A stretch of 64,000 bases of DNA. Source: Thermus igniterrae ATCC 700962 (GTDB lineage Bacteria > Deinococcota > Deinococci > Deinococcales > Thermaceae). This document shows, in pieces, positions 7,110-17,319 of this stretch (the stretch's first letter is position 1; every line of letters starts with the position of its first letter). Location of the stretch: assembly GCF_000376265.1 (NCBI RefSeq), contig NZ_AQWU01000071.1, positions 22,633 to 86,632 on the forward strand, written 5' to 3'. The position numbers and the translations under genes were made by a program. A model generated the notes under the pieces. The model did no database searches. It worked only from the letters and a program-made list of their open reading frames with translations, and was not told the origin of the DNA.

Positions 7110-9422
7110 TCAGATCACCTCCCGGAACCCGATGCGCTCCGCCCGGGCCCGGAGCTCCTCCCTGAGGGCCTGGTGCTGGGGCAGGGAGAGGTCGGGGTCC
7201 AGCTCCAAAATCCGCTTGGCCAGGGCCCGGGCCCGTTCAATGATGGGGGTGTCCTCCGCCAGGTCTCCAAGCCTAAGCTCCGGGTAGCCCGACTGCCGGG
7301 TCCCCCTCAGCTCCCCGGGGCCCCGAAGCTTAAGGTCCATCTCGGCGATGTAGAAGCCGTCGGTGGAGGCCTCGAGGACCTTAAGCCGCCTCAGGGTCTT
7401 CTGGCTGGCCTCCCCGGCGATAAAGAGGGCGTAGCCCGGAAGCCCGCCCCGCCCCACCCGGCCCCTTAGCTGGTGGAGCTGGGCCAGGCCAAAGCGCTCC
7501 GCGTTTTCCACGATGATGAGGGTGGCCTTGGGGATGTCCACTCCCACCTCAATCACCGTGGTGGAGACCAGGAGGTCAAAGGCCCCCTGGCGGAAGGCCT
7601 CCATCACCTGGTCCTTTTCCCGGGCAGGCATCCTGCCGTGGAGGAGGGCCATGCGCACCCCGGGGAGGAGGCCCTTAAGCTCCTCATAGAGGGCGGTGGC
7701 CGCCTTGAGGTCCAGCTCCTCCGCCTCCTCAATGGCCGGGGCCACCACGAAGACCTGGTGCCCTTTGCGCACCTCCTCCCGGGCGAAGGCGTAGGCCTGG
7801 AGGCGGAGGCGGTGGGGGAGGACCTTGGTCTGCACGGGGATGCGCCCCGGGGGCATCTCGTCCAGGACGCTCACCTCCAGGTCCCCGTAGAGGGTAAGGG
7901 CCAGGGAGCGGGGGATGGGGGTGGCGGACATCACCAGCACGTCTGGAGGTGAGGAGGCCAGCTTCAGGAGGGCCCGCCGCTGCAGGACGCCGAAGCGGTG
8001 CTCCTCGTCCACCACCGCCAGGCCCAGGTCCTTAAAGCCCACCCCCTCCTGGATGAGGGCGTGGGTGCCCACGGCCACCTGGGCCTCGCCGTGGCGGAGG
8101 CGGGCCAAGGCCTCTTCCTTCTCCTTGGCGGACATGGAGCCCAAAAGGAGCTCCACCCGCACCCCCAGGGGGAAGAGGTAGCGGGTGAGGTTTTGGAAGT
8201 GCTGCTTGGCCAGGATCTCCGTGGGGGCCATGAGGGCGCCCTGGGCCCCGTTTTGGGCCGCTAGGTAGAGGGCAAAGGCGGCCACCACCGTCTTCCCCGA
8301 GCCCACATCCCCCTGGAGGAGGCGGGCCATCTGCCGCGGGCTTTGCATGTCCTTGGCGATCTCCGCCATCACCCGCTCCTGGGCCCGGGTGAGGGGGAAG
8401 GGGAGGGCCTTGCGGAAGGCCTCCACCCAGGCCGCCTCCACCCGGAAGCTTCGGCCCAGGACCAGCCCCCCCGCCTCCAGGAGGGCCTTGAGCTCCAGGA
8501 GGAGGTACTCGTCAAACTTGAGGCGCAAAAGGGCCTGCTTCAGCGCTTCCTCGTCCTCGGGGAAGTGGATCTGCCGCAGGGCCTCCCCGTACTCCAAAAG
8601 CCCCTCCGCCTCCCGGTAGGGGGCCAGGGGGTCGGGGAGGGGGAGGGTGAGCTCCAGGGCCCGGTGCACCGTGCGCCGCAGGAAGGCCTGGCCCACCCCC
8701 TCCTTGGCGGGGTAGATGGGGACGATGCGGCCGGTGGAGAGGGACTCCGTGCCCTCGTCCTCAAAGTGCTCCACGAAAAGCTGCACCCCGTTCCGCCGCT
8801 GCACCCGTCCCGTGACGATCAGGGTGGCCCCCTCCTGGATCTGGGAGAGGACCCAGGGCTGGTTGAACCAGACCAGGGTGAGCCGCCATCCCCAGGTGTC
8901 CTGGGCCTTGACCTGGACCAGCTGCATCCCCTTCTTGGGGGTGCGCAGAAGCTCCTTGGCCAGGACCTTGACCAGCAGGGTGGCCTTCTTGCCGTCCTCC
9001 AGGAAGCGCACCCCCGGAAGGGCCCGGCGGTCCTCGTAGCGGCGGGGGTAGTGGTGGAGCACGTCCCGCACCGTGTGCAGGCTGAGTTCGGTGAGCCGCT
9101 TGCGGCTTTGCGCGGGGGCCAGGAGGTGGGCGGGGTCCTGGAGGGCCAGCCGCCCCTTGGGGGGGCTGGGGGCGGGGGAAGGGGATGGGGCGCCGTCCTG
9201 CAGGAAGCGGATGGCCTCCTCCAGAAGGCGCTTCCGCTCCTCGGGGGGCTTTTCCCGGTACCCCTGGAAGAGGGCCCGCACCTGGGGGAAGGGGCGGGCC
9301 AGGTTGGCCACCAGGGCCTCGAGGCCCCCCACCACCACCCGGTCCTGGGCCCCGTCCTGGAGTTCCCGCAAAAGGGGCCTGAGGAGCCTTTCCCGGAGTT
9401 CCCCTTCCCTCACGCTCCCCAT
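7110..9422 (-). CDS. recG: ATP-dependent DNA helicase RecG
   Basis: Encodes 770 residues. The order is an N-terminal helical extension with a Pro/Ser-rich linker (about residues 75-95), the OB-fold wedge domain (around 'VRFLEDGKKATLLVKV' to 'VQRRNGVQLFVEHF'), then the superfamily 2 helicase core. Core motifs are LLQGDVGSGKTVVAA (Walker A), VVDEEHRFGV (motif II), MSATPIPRS (motif III) and QLRGRVGRG (motif VI). RecG reverses stalled forks and branch-migrates Holliday junctions. The start at 9422 (MGSVREGEL) is chosen because longer readings run over the divergent peptidase gene. It lies only 15 bases from that gene's GTG. The protein is longer than E. coli RecG because of the N-terminal extension. 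Confidence 0.95.
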   Translation of the reverse strand: MGSVREGELRERLLRPLLRELQDGAQDRVVVGGLEALVANLARPFPQVRALFQGYREKPPEERKRLLEEAIRFLQDGAPSPSPAPSPPKGRLALQDPAHLLAPAQSRKRLTELSLHTVRDVLHHYPRRYEDRRALPGVRFLEDGKKATLLVKVLAKELLRTPKKGMQLVQVKAQDTWGWRLTLVWFNQPWVLSQIQEGATLIVTGRVQRRNGVQLFVEHFEDEGTESLSTGRIVPIYPAKEGVGQAFLRRTVHRALELTLPLPDPLAPYREAEGLLEYGEALRQIHFPEDEEALKQALLRLKFDEYLLLELKALLEAGGLVLGRSFRVEAAWVEAFRKALPFPLTRAQERVMAEIAKDMQSPRQMARLLQGDVGSGKTVVAAFALYLAAQNGAQGALMAPTEILAKQHFQNLTRYLFPLGVRVELLLGSMSAKEKEEALARLRHGEAQVAVGTHALIQEGVGFKDLGLAVVDEEHRFGVLQRRALLKLASSPPDVLVMSATPIPRSLALTLYGDLEVSVLDEMPPGRIPVQTKVLPHRLRLQAYAFAREEVRKGHQVFVVAPAIEEAEELDLKAATALYEELKGLLPGVRMALLHGRMPAREKDQVMEAFRQGAFDLLVSTTVIEVGVDIPKATLIIVENAERFGLAQLHQLRGRVGRGGLPGYALFIAGEASQKTLRRLKVLEASTDGFYIAEMDLKLRGPGELRGTRQSGYPELRLGDLAEDTPIIERARALAKRILELDPDLSLPQHQALREELRARAERIGFREVI

Positions 9423-9437
9423 GATACCCTTAGGCCT

Positions 9438-10652
9438 GTGAGCCGCGTGGAGCGATTGCCAAATGGCCTCCTGGTGGCCCTGGAGGAGCGGGACTACCCC
9501 GGGGTAGCCTTCCACCTCCTGGTGCCCGCTGGGGCGGTGAACGAGCCCGAAGGGCTTCTGGGGGCCAGCACCCTGGAGGAAGGCTGGCTCTGGAAGGGGG
9601 CCGGGGAGCTGGACGCCAGGGGTCTGGCGGAGGCCCTGGACGCCCTGGGGGTCCGGCGGCAGAGCGGAGCCGGCCTGGAGTACTCCCTCTTTGCCGCGGC
9701 CTTTTTGCCCGAGGTCCTGGAGGAGGTTTTCCGCCTCTACGCCCTCCTCCTCACCCGGCCTGCCCTCCCCGAGGAGGGGTTTGAGGCGGTGCGCTCGGTG
9801 GCCCTGCAAAGCCTCCTCTCCCTGGAGGACCAGCCCGCGCGCAAGCTCTTTTCCGAGCTGAGGCGGCGGGTCTTCCGCTCCCCCCACGGGCGGGACCCCC
9901 TGGGAGAGGAGGAGGACCTGAGGCGGGCCACCCCCGAGGCGGTGCGGGCGGACTTCTTCCGGCGCTACACCCCCAGGGGGGCCATTTTGGCGGTGGCGGG
10001 GGGGGTTTCCTGGGAGGCCCTGCAGCGGGCCCTAGAGCCCCTCCTGGCCTGGGAGGGGGAGGCGCCCACCTACCCACCCCCTCTCCTTTCCGAGCCCCAC
10101 CGCTTCCACCTGGAAAGGCCCACCGCCCAGGTGCAGATCGGCCTGGCCTACCCTGACGTGGGCCCCGAGGACCCTGGGTTTTATGCCGCCCGGCTGGCCC
10201 TCGAGGTCCTCTCCGGGGGCATGTCCAGCCGGCTTTTCACCGAGGTGCGGGAGAAGCGGGGCCTGGTCTACGCCGTCTCCGCCTTCCCCGCGGGGGTGCG
10301 GGGCCAGGGCCTCCTCATGGCCTACGCGGGCACCACCAAGGAGCGGGCCCAGGAGACCCTGGAGGTGATGCGCTCCGAGATGGAAAGGCTTTCCGAGGGG
10401 GTCACGGAGGACGAGCTCGCCCGGGCCAAGGTGGGCTTAAAGACCGCCCTGGTGATGGCCGATGAGTCCATAAGGAGCCGGGCGGCCTCCATGGCCCGCG
10501 ACCTCTTCGTTTTGGGCCGGGTTCGCCCCCTTTGGGAGATTGAGAAGGCCATAGAGGAGACCAGCCTGGAGGCGGTGAACGCCTTCTTGCGCACCCACCC
10601 TTACCAGAACCCCTGGGTGGGGCTTTTGGGGGAGGTGGACCATGTTTCGTGA
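9438..10652 (+). CDS. M16-family peptidase subunit without the zinc motif
   Basis: Encodes 404 residues from the GTG at 9438; a longer frame exists but is antisense to recG. It is an M16B (mitochondrial processing peptidase-like) protein. At the place of HxxEH it has STLEEGW, so the zinc site is lost. It keeps the C-terminal substrate-binding signature GGMSSRLFTEVREKRGLVYAVSA with its Arg and Tyr. Together with the next gene it should form a heterodimer in which this subunit contributes the R/Y site and the partner the metal site, as known for M16B pairs, including one in T. thermophilus from memory. A TACCCT box lies 7 bases upstream. The last 11 bases overlap the partner gene. Confidence 0.88.
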   Translation: MSRVERLPNGLLVALEERDYPGVAFHLLVPAGAVNEPEGLLGASTLEEGWLWKGAGELDARGLAEALDALGVRRQSGAGLEYSLFAAAFLPEVLEEVFRLYALLLTRPALPEEGFEAVRSVALQSLLSLEDQPARKLFSELRRRVFRSPHGRDPLGEEEDLRRATPEAVRADFFRRYTPRGAILAVAGGVSWEALQRALEPLLAWEGEAPTYPPPLLSEPHRFHLERPTAQVQIGLAYPDVGPEDPGFYAARLALEVLSGGMSSRLFTEVREKRGLVYAVSAFPAGVRGQGLLMAYAGTTKERAQETLEVMRSEMERLSEGVTEDELARAKVGLKTALVMADESIRSRAASMARDLFVLGRVRPLWEIEKAIEETSLEAVNAFLRTHPYQNPWVGLLGEVDHVS

Positions 10653-11862
10653 GGCAGTACTGCAAAATGGCCTGCGGGTGATCGCCGAGGTCCTGCCCGG
10701 GGCTCGGAGCGTGGCCCTGGGCTACTTCGTGCGCACCGGGGCCCGGGACGAGGGGGCGGGGGAAAGCGGGGTCAGCCACTTCCTGGAGCACATGGTCTTC
10801 AAGGGCCCCGAGGGGATGGACGCCCTCTCGGTGAACCTGGCCTTTGACCGCATGGGGGCCCAGTACAACGCCTTCACCTCCGAGGAGGCCACGGTCTACT
10901 ACGGGGCGGTCCTCCCGGAGTTCACCCTGCCCCTGCTGGAGCTCTTTTCCCGGCTCATGCGGCCCGCCTTACGCCCGGAGGACTTTGACACCGAGAAGCT
11001 GGTCATCCTGGAGGAGATTGCTCGCTACCAGGACCGTCCCGCCTACATGGCCTACGATTGGGCCCGGGAGCGCTTCTTCCAGGACCACCCCTTGGGGAAC
11101 AGCGTCCTGGGCACGGTGGAGAGCATCCGCGCCCTAAAGCGGGAGGACATGGCCGCCTACCACGGGCGGCGCTACCTGCCCAAGAACATGGTCCTGGCCG
11201 CCACGGGCCAGGTGGACTTTGACCGCCTGGTGGCGGAGGCGGAGCGGCTCACCGCGGCCTGGCCCCAGGGGGAGGCCTCCCGAGACTATCCGCCTTTCCG
11301 CCCCCAGGTGGGGGTGGAGGTGCACCCCTACGAGAAGGCCCGGGCCCTCTACCTGGTGGGCCTTTTCCCCGGGGTTCCCTACCAGGCGGAGGAGCGCTAC
11401 GCCGCCCAGGTCCTGGCCCACCTCCTGGGGGAGGAGGGGTCCGGGAGGCTCCACTTCGCCCTGGTGGACAAGGGCCTGGCCGAGGTGGCCTCCTTCGGCC
11501 ACGAGGAGGCAGACGGCCTCGGCTTCTTCCACGCCTACGCCCAAGCCGACCCTAGGCACCAGGAGGCGGTGCTTTCCACCCTCCAAGAGGAGCTGGCCCG
11601 CCTGGTGCGGGAGGGGGTGGGGGAGGAGGAGGTGGAGCGGGTCAAGACCCCCTTGGCCACCGGCCTGGTCTTCGCGGGGGAAACCCCCATGGGCCGGCTC
11701 TTCCACCTGGGCATGGAGTACCTCTACACTGGGGCCTACCGCTCCCTGGCCGAGGTGAAGGAGCGGGTGCAGCGGGTTTCCGCCCGGGAGGTGAACGCCC
11801 TTTTGGAACGGGGGCTTCTGGAGCAGGGGCTTTTCTACCTGGTGCTGCCCCATGGAGCCTAG
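10642..11862 (+). CDS. M16-family zinc peptidase, catalytic subunit
   Basis: Encodes 406 residues. The inverted zinc motif is intact: [11 protein letters not shown] gives HxxEH, and [10 protein letters not shown] further on supplies the acidic third ligand. The C-terminal half keeps the fold, but its R/Y signature is degenerate ([20 protein letters not shown], no Tyr). It is therefore complementary to the preceding subunit. M16B enzymes degrade short or unfolded peptides in a closed chamber. No signal peptide is seen, so it is probably cytosolic. It overlaps the upstream subunit by 11 bases and the downstream transporter gene by 11 bases. Confidence 0.92.
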   Translation: MFREAVLQNGLRVIAEVLPGARSVALGYFVRTGARDEGAGESGVSHFLEHMVFKGPEGMDALSVNLAFDRMGAQYNAFTSEEATVYYGAVLPEFTLPLLELFSRLMRPALRPEDFDTEKLVILEEIARYQDRPAYMAYDWARERFFQDHPLGNSVLGTVESIRALKREDMAAYHGRRYLPKNMVLAATGQVDFDRLVAEAERLTAAWPQGEASRDYPPFRPQVGVEVHPYEKARALYLVGLFPGVPYQAEERYAAQVLAHLLGEEGSGRLHFALVDKGLAEVASFGHEEADGLGFFHAYAQADPRHQEAVLSTLQEELARLVREGVGEEEVERVKTPLATGLVFAGETPMGRLFHLGMEYLYTGAYRSLAEVKERVQRVSAREVNALLERGLLEQGLFYLVLPHGA

Positions 11863-12712
11863 GGCCTTAGGGGCTGCCCTCCTCACCATCCTCTTCTGGG
11901 CCAGCGCCTTCGCGGGGATTCGCGCGGGCCTCCAGGGGTTTTCCCCAGGCCACCTGGTCCTCCTGCGCTTTTTGGTGGCGGGGGGTATCCTCCTCCTCTA
12001 CGCTTGGCGCAAGGGTCTGCGGCTGCCTAGGGTTCGGGATTTGCCCGGGCTTTTCCTCCTGGGGTTTTTGGGCATCACCGTCTACCACCTGGCCCTAGCC
12101 TATGGGGAGCTCACGGTGAGCGCGGGGGCGGCCAGCCTCCTCATCGCCACGGGGCCGGTGTTCACCGCCCTCCTCTCCTACCTCCTTCTGGGGGAGCGGC
12201 TTCGGCCCCTGGGGGTCTTGGGCTTTGCCCTGGCCCTTGGGGGTTCCCTCCTCATCGCCTTTGGGGAGGGGGGCGGGGTGGCCCTGACCCCGGGGGCTTT
12301 TTTGGTCCTGCTTTCCGCCCTTTCCACCTCCTTTTACTTCGTCTTGCAGAAGCCCTTTTTCGCCCGCTACCGCAGCGAGGAGATGACGGTCTACACCTTA
12401 GTCCTGGGCACCCTGCCCCTCCTCTTCTTCCTGCCGGGCCTGGGGGAGGCGGTGCGGGAGGCGCCCAGGCCGGCACTTTTGGCCACCCTCTACCTGGGGG
12501 TCTTCCCCGGGGCCTTGGCCTACCTCACCTGGACCTACGCCCTTTCCCGCACCCCCACCGCCCGCCTGGCCTCCTTCCTCTACCTTTCCCCGGTCCTGGC
12601 CATCCTCCTGGCCTACCTGTGGCTGGGGGAGGTGCCTTCGCCCCTCTCCCTGGCCGGGGGCGGCCTGGCCCTCTTGGGCGTGGGGCTTGTGAACCTGCGG
12701 GGCGTAAAATAG
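11852..12712 (+). CDS. EamA/DMT-superfamily transporter
   Basis: Encodes 286 residues with about ten membrane helices arranged as two EamA repeats (roughly residues 5-135 and 145-282). Typical features are the N-terminal [13 protein letters not shown], the end-of-repeat [15 protein letters not shown], and [20 protein letters not shown]. These proteins export amino acids, metabolites or nucleotide sugars; the substrate cannot be told from sequence. The ATG overlaps the end of the M16 peptidase gene by 11 bases, so it is translated as part of that operon. Export of peptidase products is one possibility, but that is only an inference from position. Confidence 0.85.
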   Translation: MEPRALGAALLTILFWASAFAGIRAGLQGFSPGHLVLLRFLVAGGILLLYAWRKGLRLPRVRDLPGLFLLGFLGITVYHLALAYGELTVSAGAASLLIATGPVFTALLSYLLLGERLRPLGVLGFALALGGSLLIAFGEGGGVALTPGAFLVLLSALSTSFYFVLQKPFFARYRSEEMTVYTLVLGTLPLLFFLPGLGEAVREAPRPALLATLYLGVFPGALAYLTWTYALSRTPTARLASFLYLSPVLAILLAYLWLGEVPSPLSLAGGGLALLGVGLVNLRGVK

Positions 12713-12726
12713 CCCCGGGGTGCCTT

Positions 12727-13599
12727 ATGGAAGTGAAGACCATCGGCGTGGTGGGCGCGGGGCAGATGGGTTCGGGCATCGCCCAGGTGGCGGCCCAGGC
12801 AGGGTACCAGGTGGTCTTGGTGGACGTGGCCGAGGCCTTCTTAGAAAGGGGCCTCGGTACCATCCGCCGCTCTTTGGGGAAGTTCCTGGAGAAGGGGCGG
12901 ATATCCCAGGAGGACCACGATGCCGCCCTGGCCCGCATCCGCACCAGCCTGGACCTCGAGGCCCTCAAGGATACCGACCTGGTGGTGGAGGCCATCGTGG
13001 AGGACGAAGGGGAGAAGCGCCGCCTGTTTGAGCGGCTGGGAGCCCTGGTCAAGCCGGAGGCCATCCTGGCCTCCAACACCTCCTCCATCCCCATCACCGC
13101 CCTGGCCCGCTACTCAGGCCGGCCCGAGCGCTTCATCGGCATGCACTTCTTCAACCCCGTCCCCCTCATGGCCCTGGTGGAGGTGATCCGGGGGGAGCTC
13201 ACCGCGGAGACCACCCGGGAGGTGGTGGTGGCGGTGGCCAAGCGGATGGGGAAGACCCCCCTCGAGGTCCAGGACTATCCCGGCTTCGTTTCCAACCGGC
13301 TCCTCATGCCCATGATCAACGAGGCCATTGAGGCCCTGCGGGAGGGTGTGGCCACCAAGGAGGCCATTGACGGGGTCATGCGCCTGGGGATGAACCACCC
13401 CATGGGCCCCCTGGAGCTGGCGGACTTCATCGGCCTGGACACCTGCCTGGCCATCATGGAGGTCCTCCACCGGGGGTTTGGGGACGACAAGTACCGCCCC
13501 TCCCCCCTCCTGCGGCGCATGGTCCAGGCGGGGCTTCTTGGCCGCAAGACGGGACGGGGGTTCTACACCTACGACGAGAAGGGGAACAAGGTGGGCTGA
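12727..13599 (+). CDS. hbd: 3-hydroxybutyryl-CoA dehydrogenase
   Basis: Encodes 290 residues, the usual length for single-function 3-hydroxyacyl-CoA dehydrogenases. The NAD-binding Rossmann motif is [19 protein letters not shown]. The catalytic His-Glu dyad region is [15 protein letters not shown], and the C-terminal domain has [16 protein letters not shown] and [17 protein letters not shown]. It oxidises 3-hydroxyacyl-CoA to 3-oxoacyl-CoA in beta-oxidation or phenylacetate-type pathways. The ATG at 12727 is chosen because the Rossmann fold begins at once. A TAAAAT at 12705-12710 may be its -10 box. No partner thiolase or hydratase gene is adjacent; the crotonase at 28269 is far away and on the other strand. 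Confidence 0.93.
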   Translation: MEVKTIGVVGAGQMGSGIAQVAAQAGYQVVLVDVAEAFLERGLGTIRRSLGKFLEKGRISQEDHDAALARIRTSLDLEALKDTDLVVEAIVEDEGEKRRLFERLGALVKPEAILASNTSSIPITALARYSGRPERFIGMHFFNPVPLMALVEVIRGELTAETTREVVVAVAKRMGKTPLEVQDYPGFVSNRLLMPMINEAIEALREGVATKEAIDGVMRLGMNHPMGPLELADFIGLDTCLAIMEVLHRGFGDDKYRPSPLLRRMVQAGLLGRKTGRGFYTYDEKGNKVG

Positions 13600-13670
13600 A
13601 AAGACCCCGCTCTGCGGGCCTGGCCAGGGGCCGGGGGCGTTTCTCCCTGGAAGCCCTTCCACCCCGGGGG

Positions 13671-13676
13671 TATACT
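13671..13676 (+). promoter_or_regulatory. -10 box of leaderless malQ promoter
   Basis: TATACT is followed by a 6-base spacer and the malQ ATG, which predicts a leaderless or near-leaderless transcript. No convincing -35 is present. Confidence 0.65.
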
Positions 13677-13682
13677 GGGGTC

Positions 13683-15185
13683 ATGGAGCTTCCCCGCGCA
13701 TACGGCCTCCTGCTCCACCCCACCAGCCTTCCCGGCCCCTACGGGGTGGGGGTCCTGGGGGAGGAGGCCCGGGCCTTCCTGCACCTCCTGAAGGAGGCAG
13801 GGGGGCGGTACTGGCAGGTGCTTCCCCTGGGCCCCACGGGCTACGGGGACTCCCCGTACCAGTCCTTCAGCGCCTTCGCCGGCAACCCCTACCTCCTGGA
13901 CCTGAGGCCCCTGGCCCAGGCCGGCTACCTCGCCCTGCAGGACCCCGGCTTCCCCGAGGGCCGGGTGGATTACGGCTGGCTCTACGCCTGGAAGTGGCCG
14001 GCCCTCCGGGAGGCCTTCCGGGGCTTTATGGCCAAGGCCCCCAAGGAGGAGCGGGAGGCCTTCGCCCGCTTCCAGGAGGAGGAGGCCCGCTGGCTTGGGG
14101 ACTATGCCCTCTTCATGGCCCTCAAGGCCCATCACGGCGGGCTTCCCTGGAACCAGTGGCCCCTGCCCCTGCGCCTGCGGGAAGCAAAGGCCCTCAGGCA
14201 GGCCGAGGCCGCCTTGGCCGAGGAGGTGGCCTTCCACGCCTGGACCCAGTGGCTCTTCTTCCGGCAGTGGGGGGCCCTGAAGGCCGAGGCCGAGGCCTTG
14301 GGCCTGCAGGTGATCGGGGACATGCCCATCTTCGTGGCCGAGGACTCCGCCGAGGTCTGGGCCCACCCGGAGTGGTTCCACCTGGACGGGGAAGGGCGGC
14401 CCACGGTGGTGGCCGGGGTACCCCCGGACTACTTCTCGGAGACGGGGCAGCGCTGGGGAAACCCCCTCTACCGCTGGGAGGTCCTGGAGAGGGAGGGGTT
14501 TTCCTTCTGGGTGGAGCGCCTGGGGAAGGCCCTGGAGCTCTTCCACCTGGTGCGCATAGACCACTTCCGGGGGTTTGAGGCCTACTGGGAGATCCCCGCC
14601 ACCTGTCCCACCGCGGTGGAGGGGCGCTGGGTGAAGGCCCCGGGAGAGCGGCTTTTCCAGCGGATCCAGGAGGTCTTCGGCCGGATACCCATCCTGGCTG
14701 AGGATCTGGGGGTCATCACCCCGGAGGTGGAGGCCCTGCGGGACCGCTTTGCGCTACCTGGGATGAAGGTTCTCCAGTTCGCCTTTGATGGCGGGATGGA
14801 AAACCCCTTCCTGCCCCACAACTACCCCGCCCACGGCCGGGTGGTGGTTTACACCGGCACCCACGACAACGACACCACCCTGGGCTGGTACCGCACCGCC
14901 ACCCCCCATGAGCGGGCCTTCCTGGGGCGCTACCTGGCGGAGTGGGGGATTGGCTTCGCCCGGGAGGAGGAGGTTCCCTGGGCCCTCATGGCCCTGGGAA
15001 TGCGCTCGGTGGCCCGGCTTGCGGTTTTCCCCGTGCAGGACGTGCTGGCCCTGGGCTCCGAGGCCCGGATGAACTACCCTGGAAGGCCCTCCGGGAACTG
15101 GACCTGGCGGCTTCGGCCCGGGGAGTTGCAGGAGGAGCACGGAAAGAGGCTTCGGGCCATGGCCGAGGCCACGGGAAGGCTTTAA
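13683..15185 (+). CDS. malQ: 4-alpha-glucanotransferase (amylomaltase), GH77
   Basis: Encodes 500 residues, the length of Thermus amylomaltases. The nucleophile D293 (LVRIDHFRGFE), acid/base E340 (ILAEDLGVITPE) and transition-state D395 (TGTHDNDTTLGWY) fall at exactly the positions known for the T. aquaticus enzyme. The N-terminal substrate loop is LPLGPTGYGDSPYQSFSAFAGNPYL. It transfers alpha-1,4-glucan segments between chains and can form large cycloamyloses; in the cell it works in maltodextrin or glycogen turnover. The ATG follows a TATACT box by 6 bases. The stop codon runs into a hairpin shared with the convergent sucD. Confidence 0.97.
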   Translation: MELPRAYGLLLHPTSLPGPYGVGVLGEEARAFLHLLKEAGGRYWQVLPLGPTGYGDSPYQSFSAFAGNPYLLDLRPLAQAGYLALQDPGFPEGRVDYGWLYAWKWPALREAFRGFMAKAPKEEREAFARFQEEEARWLGDYALFMALKAHHGGLPWNQWPLPLRLREAKALRQAEAALAEEVAFHAWTQWLFFRQWGALKAEAEALGLQVIGDMPIFVAEDSAEVWAHPEWFHLDGEGRPTVVAGVPPDYFSETGQRWGNPLYRWEVLEREGFSFWVERLGKALELFHLVRIDHFRGFEAYWEIPATCPTAVEGRWVKAPGERLFQRIQEVFGRIPILAEDLGVITPEVEALRDRFALPGMKVLQFAFDGGMENPFLPHNYPAHGRVVVYTGTHDNDTTLGWYRTATPHERAFLGRYLAEWGIGFAREEEVPWALMALGMRSVARLAVFPVQDVLALGSEARMNYPGRPSGNWTWRLRPGELQEEHGKRLRAMAEATGRL

Positions 15186-15208
15186 AAAAAGCCCCGGTTT
15201 TCCGGGGC
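15184..15208 (-). terminator. Terminator of sucCD (facing malQ)
   Basis: GCCCCGG and CCGGGGC form a perfect 7-bp stem with a 4-base loop. Read on the minus strand it is followed by seven T residues, a strong intrinsic terminator for sucD. In the malQ direction the same hairpin lacks a good T tract. Confidence 0.88.
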
Positions 15209-15227
15209 CTTCCAGGCTCCTGGGCGG

Positions 15228-16090
<863 letters not shown>

Positions 16091-16094
<4 letters not shown>

Positions 16095-17227
16095 GCCGCA
16101 CCTCCCACCATGGCCACGATGGCCTTGGCCGCCTCAATGGACGTGGGGTACATGTAGATGGGCTTCCCCTCCAGGAGCTTCTTGGCCTCCTCCTCGGCGG
16201 TGCCCGCCACCCGCATGACCACCGGCTTGGTGAGGAGCCCCTCCTCCAGGGCCCGGATCACCCCCTTGGCCACCTCGTCCGCCCGGGTGATGCCGCCGAA
16301 GATGTTGATGAAGACCCCCTTGACGTCGGGGTCCTTGAGGACCACCTTGAGGGCGTTGTAGACCACGTCGGCCTTGGCGCCCCCCCCGATGTCCAGGAAG
16401 TTGGCGGGCTTACCCCCCACCCGGTTCACCAGGTCCAGGGTGTACATGACGAGGCCCGCCCCGTTGCCGATGATGCCGATGTTGCCCTGGAGCTTCACGT
16501 AGGCGAAGCCGTAGTTGCTGGCCTCCACCTCCAGGGGGTGCTCGGCCTCAATCTCCCTGAGCTCGGCCAGGTCAGGGTGGCGGAAAAGGGCGTTGTCGTC
16601 CAGGACGATCTTGGCGTCGGCGGCCACGATGTTCCCCTCCGCGGTCACCACCAGGGGGTTGATCTCGGCGATGGAGGCGTCCACCCCCTCGTAGGCCCGG
16701 TAGAGGGCCACCAGCACCTGGGCCAGCTTGTTGAGGTTGCCCTCCAGCCCTGCCCGCTTCACCATCTCCCGGGCCTCAAAGGGCCGGAGGCCCTTGTGGG
16801 GGTCAATCCAGAACTTGTGGATGGCCTCGGGGCGCTCGGCGGCCACCTCCTCAATGTCCACGCCCCCCTCCTTGGAGAGCATGAGGACCACCCGCTTCTG
16901 GGCCCGGTCCAGGATCAGGCCAGCGTAGTACTCCTTGGCGATGTCCACCGCCTCGGCCACCAGGACCTTCTTCACCGTGAGGCCCTTGATGTTCATGCCC
17001 AGGATGGCCTGGGCCTTCTCGTAGGCCTCCTGGGGGCTGTCCGCCAGCTTCACCCCGCCCGCCTTGCCTCTGCCGCCCACGTGCACCTGGGCCTTGATGA
17101 CCACCCGCTTACCGAACTCCTCGGCGATCCGCTTCGCCTCGTCCGGGGTGTAGGCCACCTTGCCGGGCGGCACCGGCACCCCGTAGCGGGCCAGGATCTC
17201 CTTGGCTTGATACTCGTGCAGGTTCAA
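16091..17227 (-). CDS. sucC: Succinyl-CoA ligase, beta subunit
   Basis: Encodes 378 residues from a TTG start, giving the family's N-terminus (M)[19 protein letters not shown]. The TTG is preceded by GGAGGTGG; the upstream ATG at 17263 lies within the promoter -10 region and would add 12 unrelated residues. The ATP-grasp domain is followed by the Rossmann-like domain with [14 protein letters not shown] and [15 protein letters not shown]. The beta subunit binds nucleotide and succinate and pairs with SucD. A perfect 16-bp palindrome overlaps the ribosome-binding site, suggesting control at the operator or mRNA-structure level. Confidence 0.97.
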
Positions 17228-17236
17228 GCTCCACCT

Positions 17237-17252
17237 CCTTGGCCGGCCAAGG
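17237..17252. promoter_or_regulatory. 16-bp perfect palindrome over the sucC ribosome-binding site
   Basis: CCTTGGCCGGCCAAGG lies between the sucCD -10 box and the TTG start. Its last four bases (AAGG on the sucC strand) are the first bases of the Shine-Dalgarno AAGGAGGT. It could be a repressor site just downstream of the transcription start, or an mRNA hairpin that masks the SD. Confidence 0.6.
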
Positions 17253-17261
17253 CCGAGGGGC

Positions 17262-17267
17262 ATTATA
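17262..17267 (-). promoter_or_regulatory. -10 box of the sucCD promoter
   Basis: A perfect TATAAT on the minus strand, 34 bases before the sucC TTG. The -35 region at the usual spacing (CCCTGA) is weak, hinting at activator dependence. Confidence 0.65.
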
Positions 17268-17319
17268 CCCTTCTCCCCGGAGGCTCAGGGGAGTAGGCTG
17301 GGGGGGAAAGGAGGCCCGT

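Noticed and set aside
8343..9437. 365-codon N-terminal extension of the first M16 gene
   Set aside because: It is antisense to recG and has no peptidase homology; the M16 domain begins at the GTG at 9438.
9423..9887. N-terminal extension of recG by 155 codons
   Set aside because: Overlaps the M16 gene on the other strand and lacks RecG similarity; start at 9422 is sufficient.
13604..13620. Terminator after hbd
   Set aside because: CCCGC-TCT-GCGGG is only a 5-bp stem without a T tract, which is expected by chance at this GC content.
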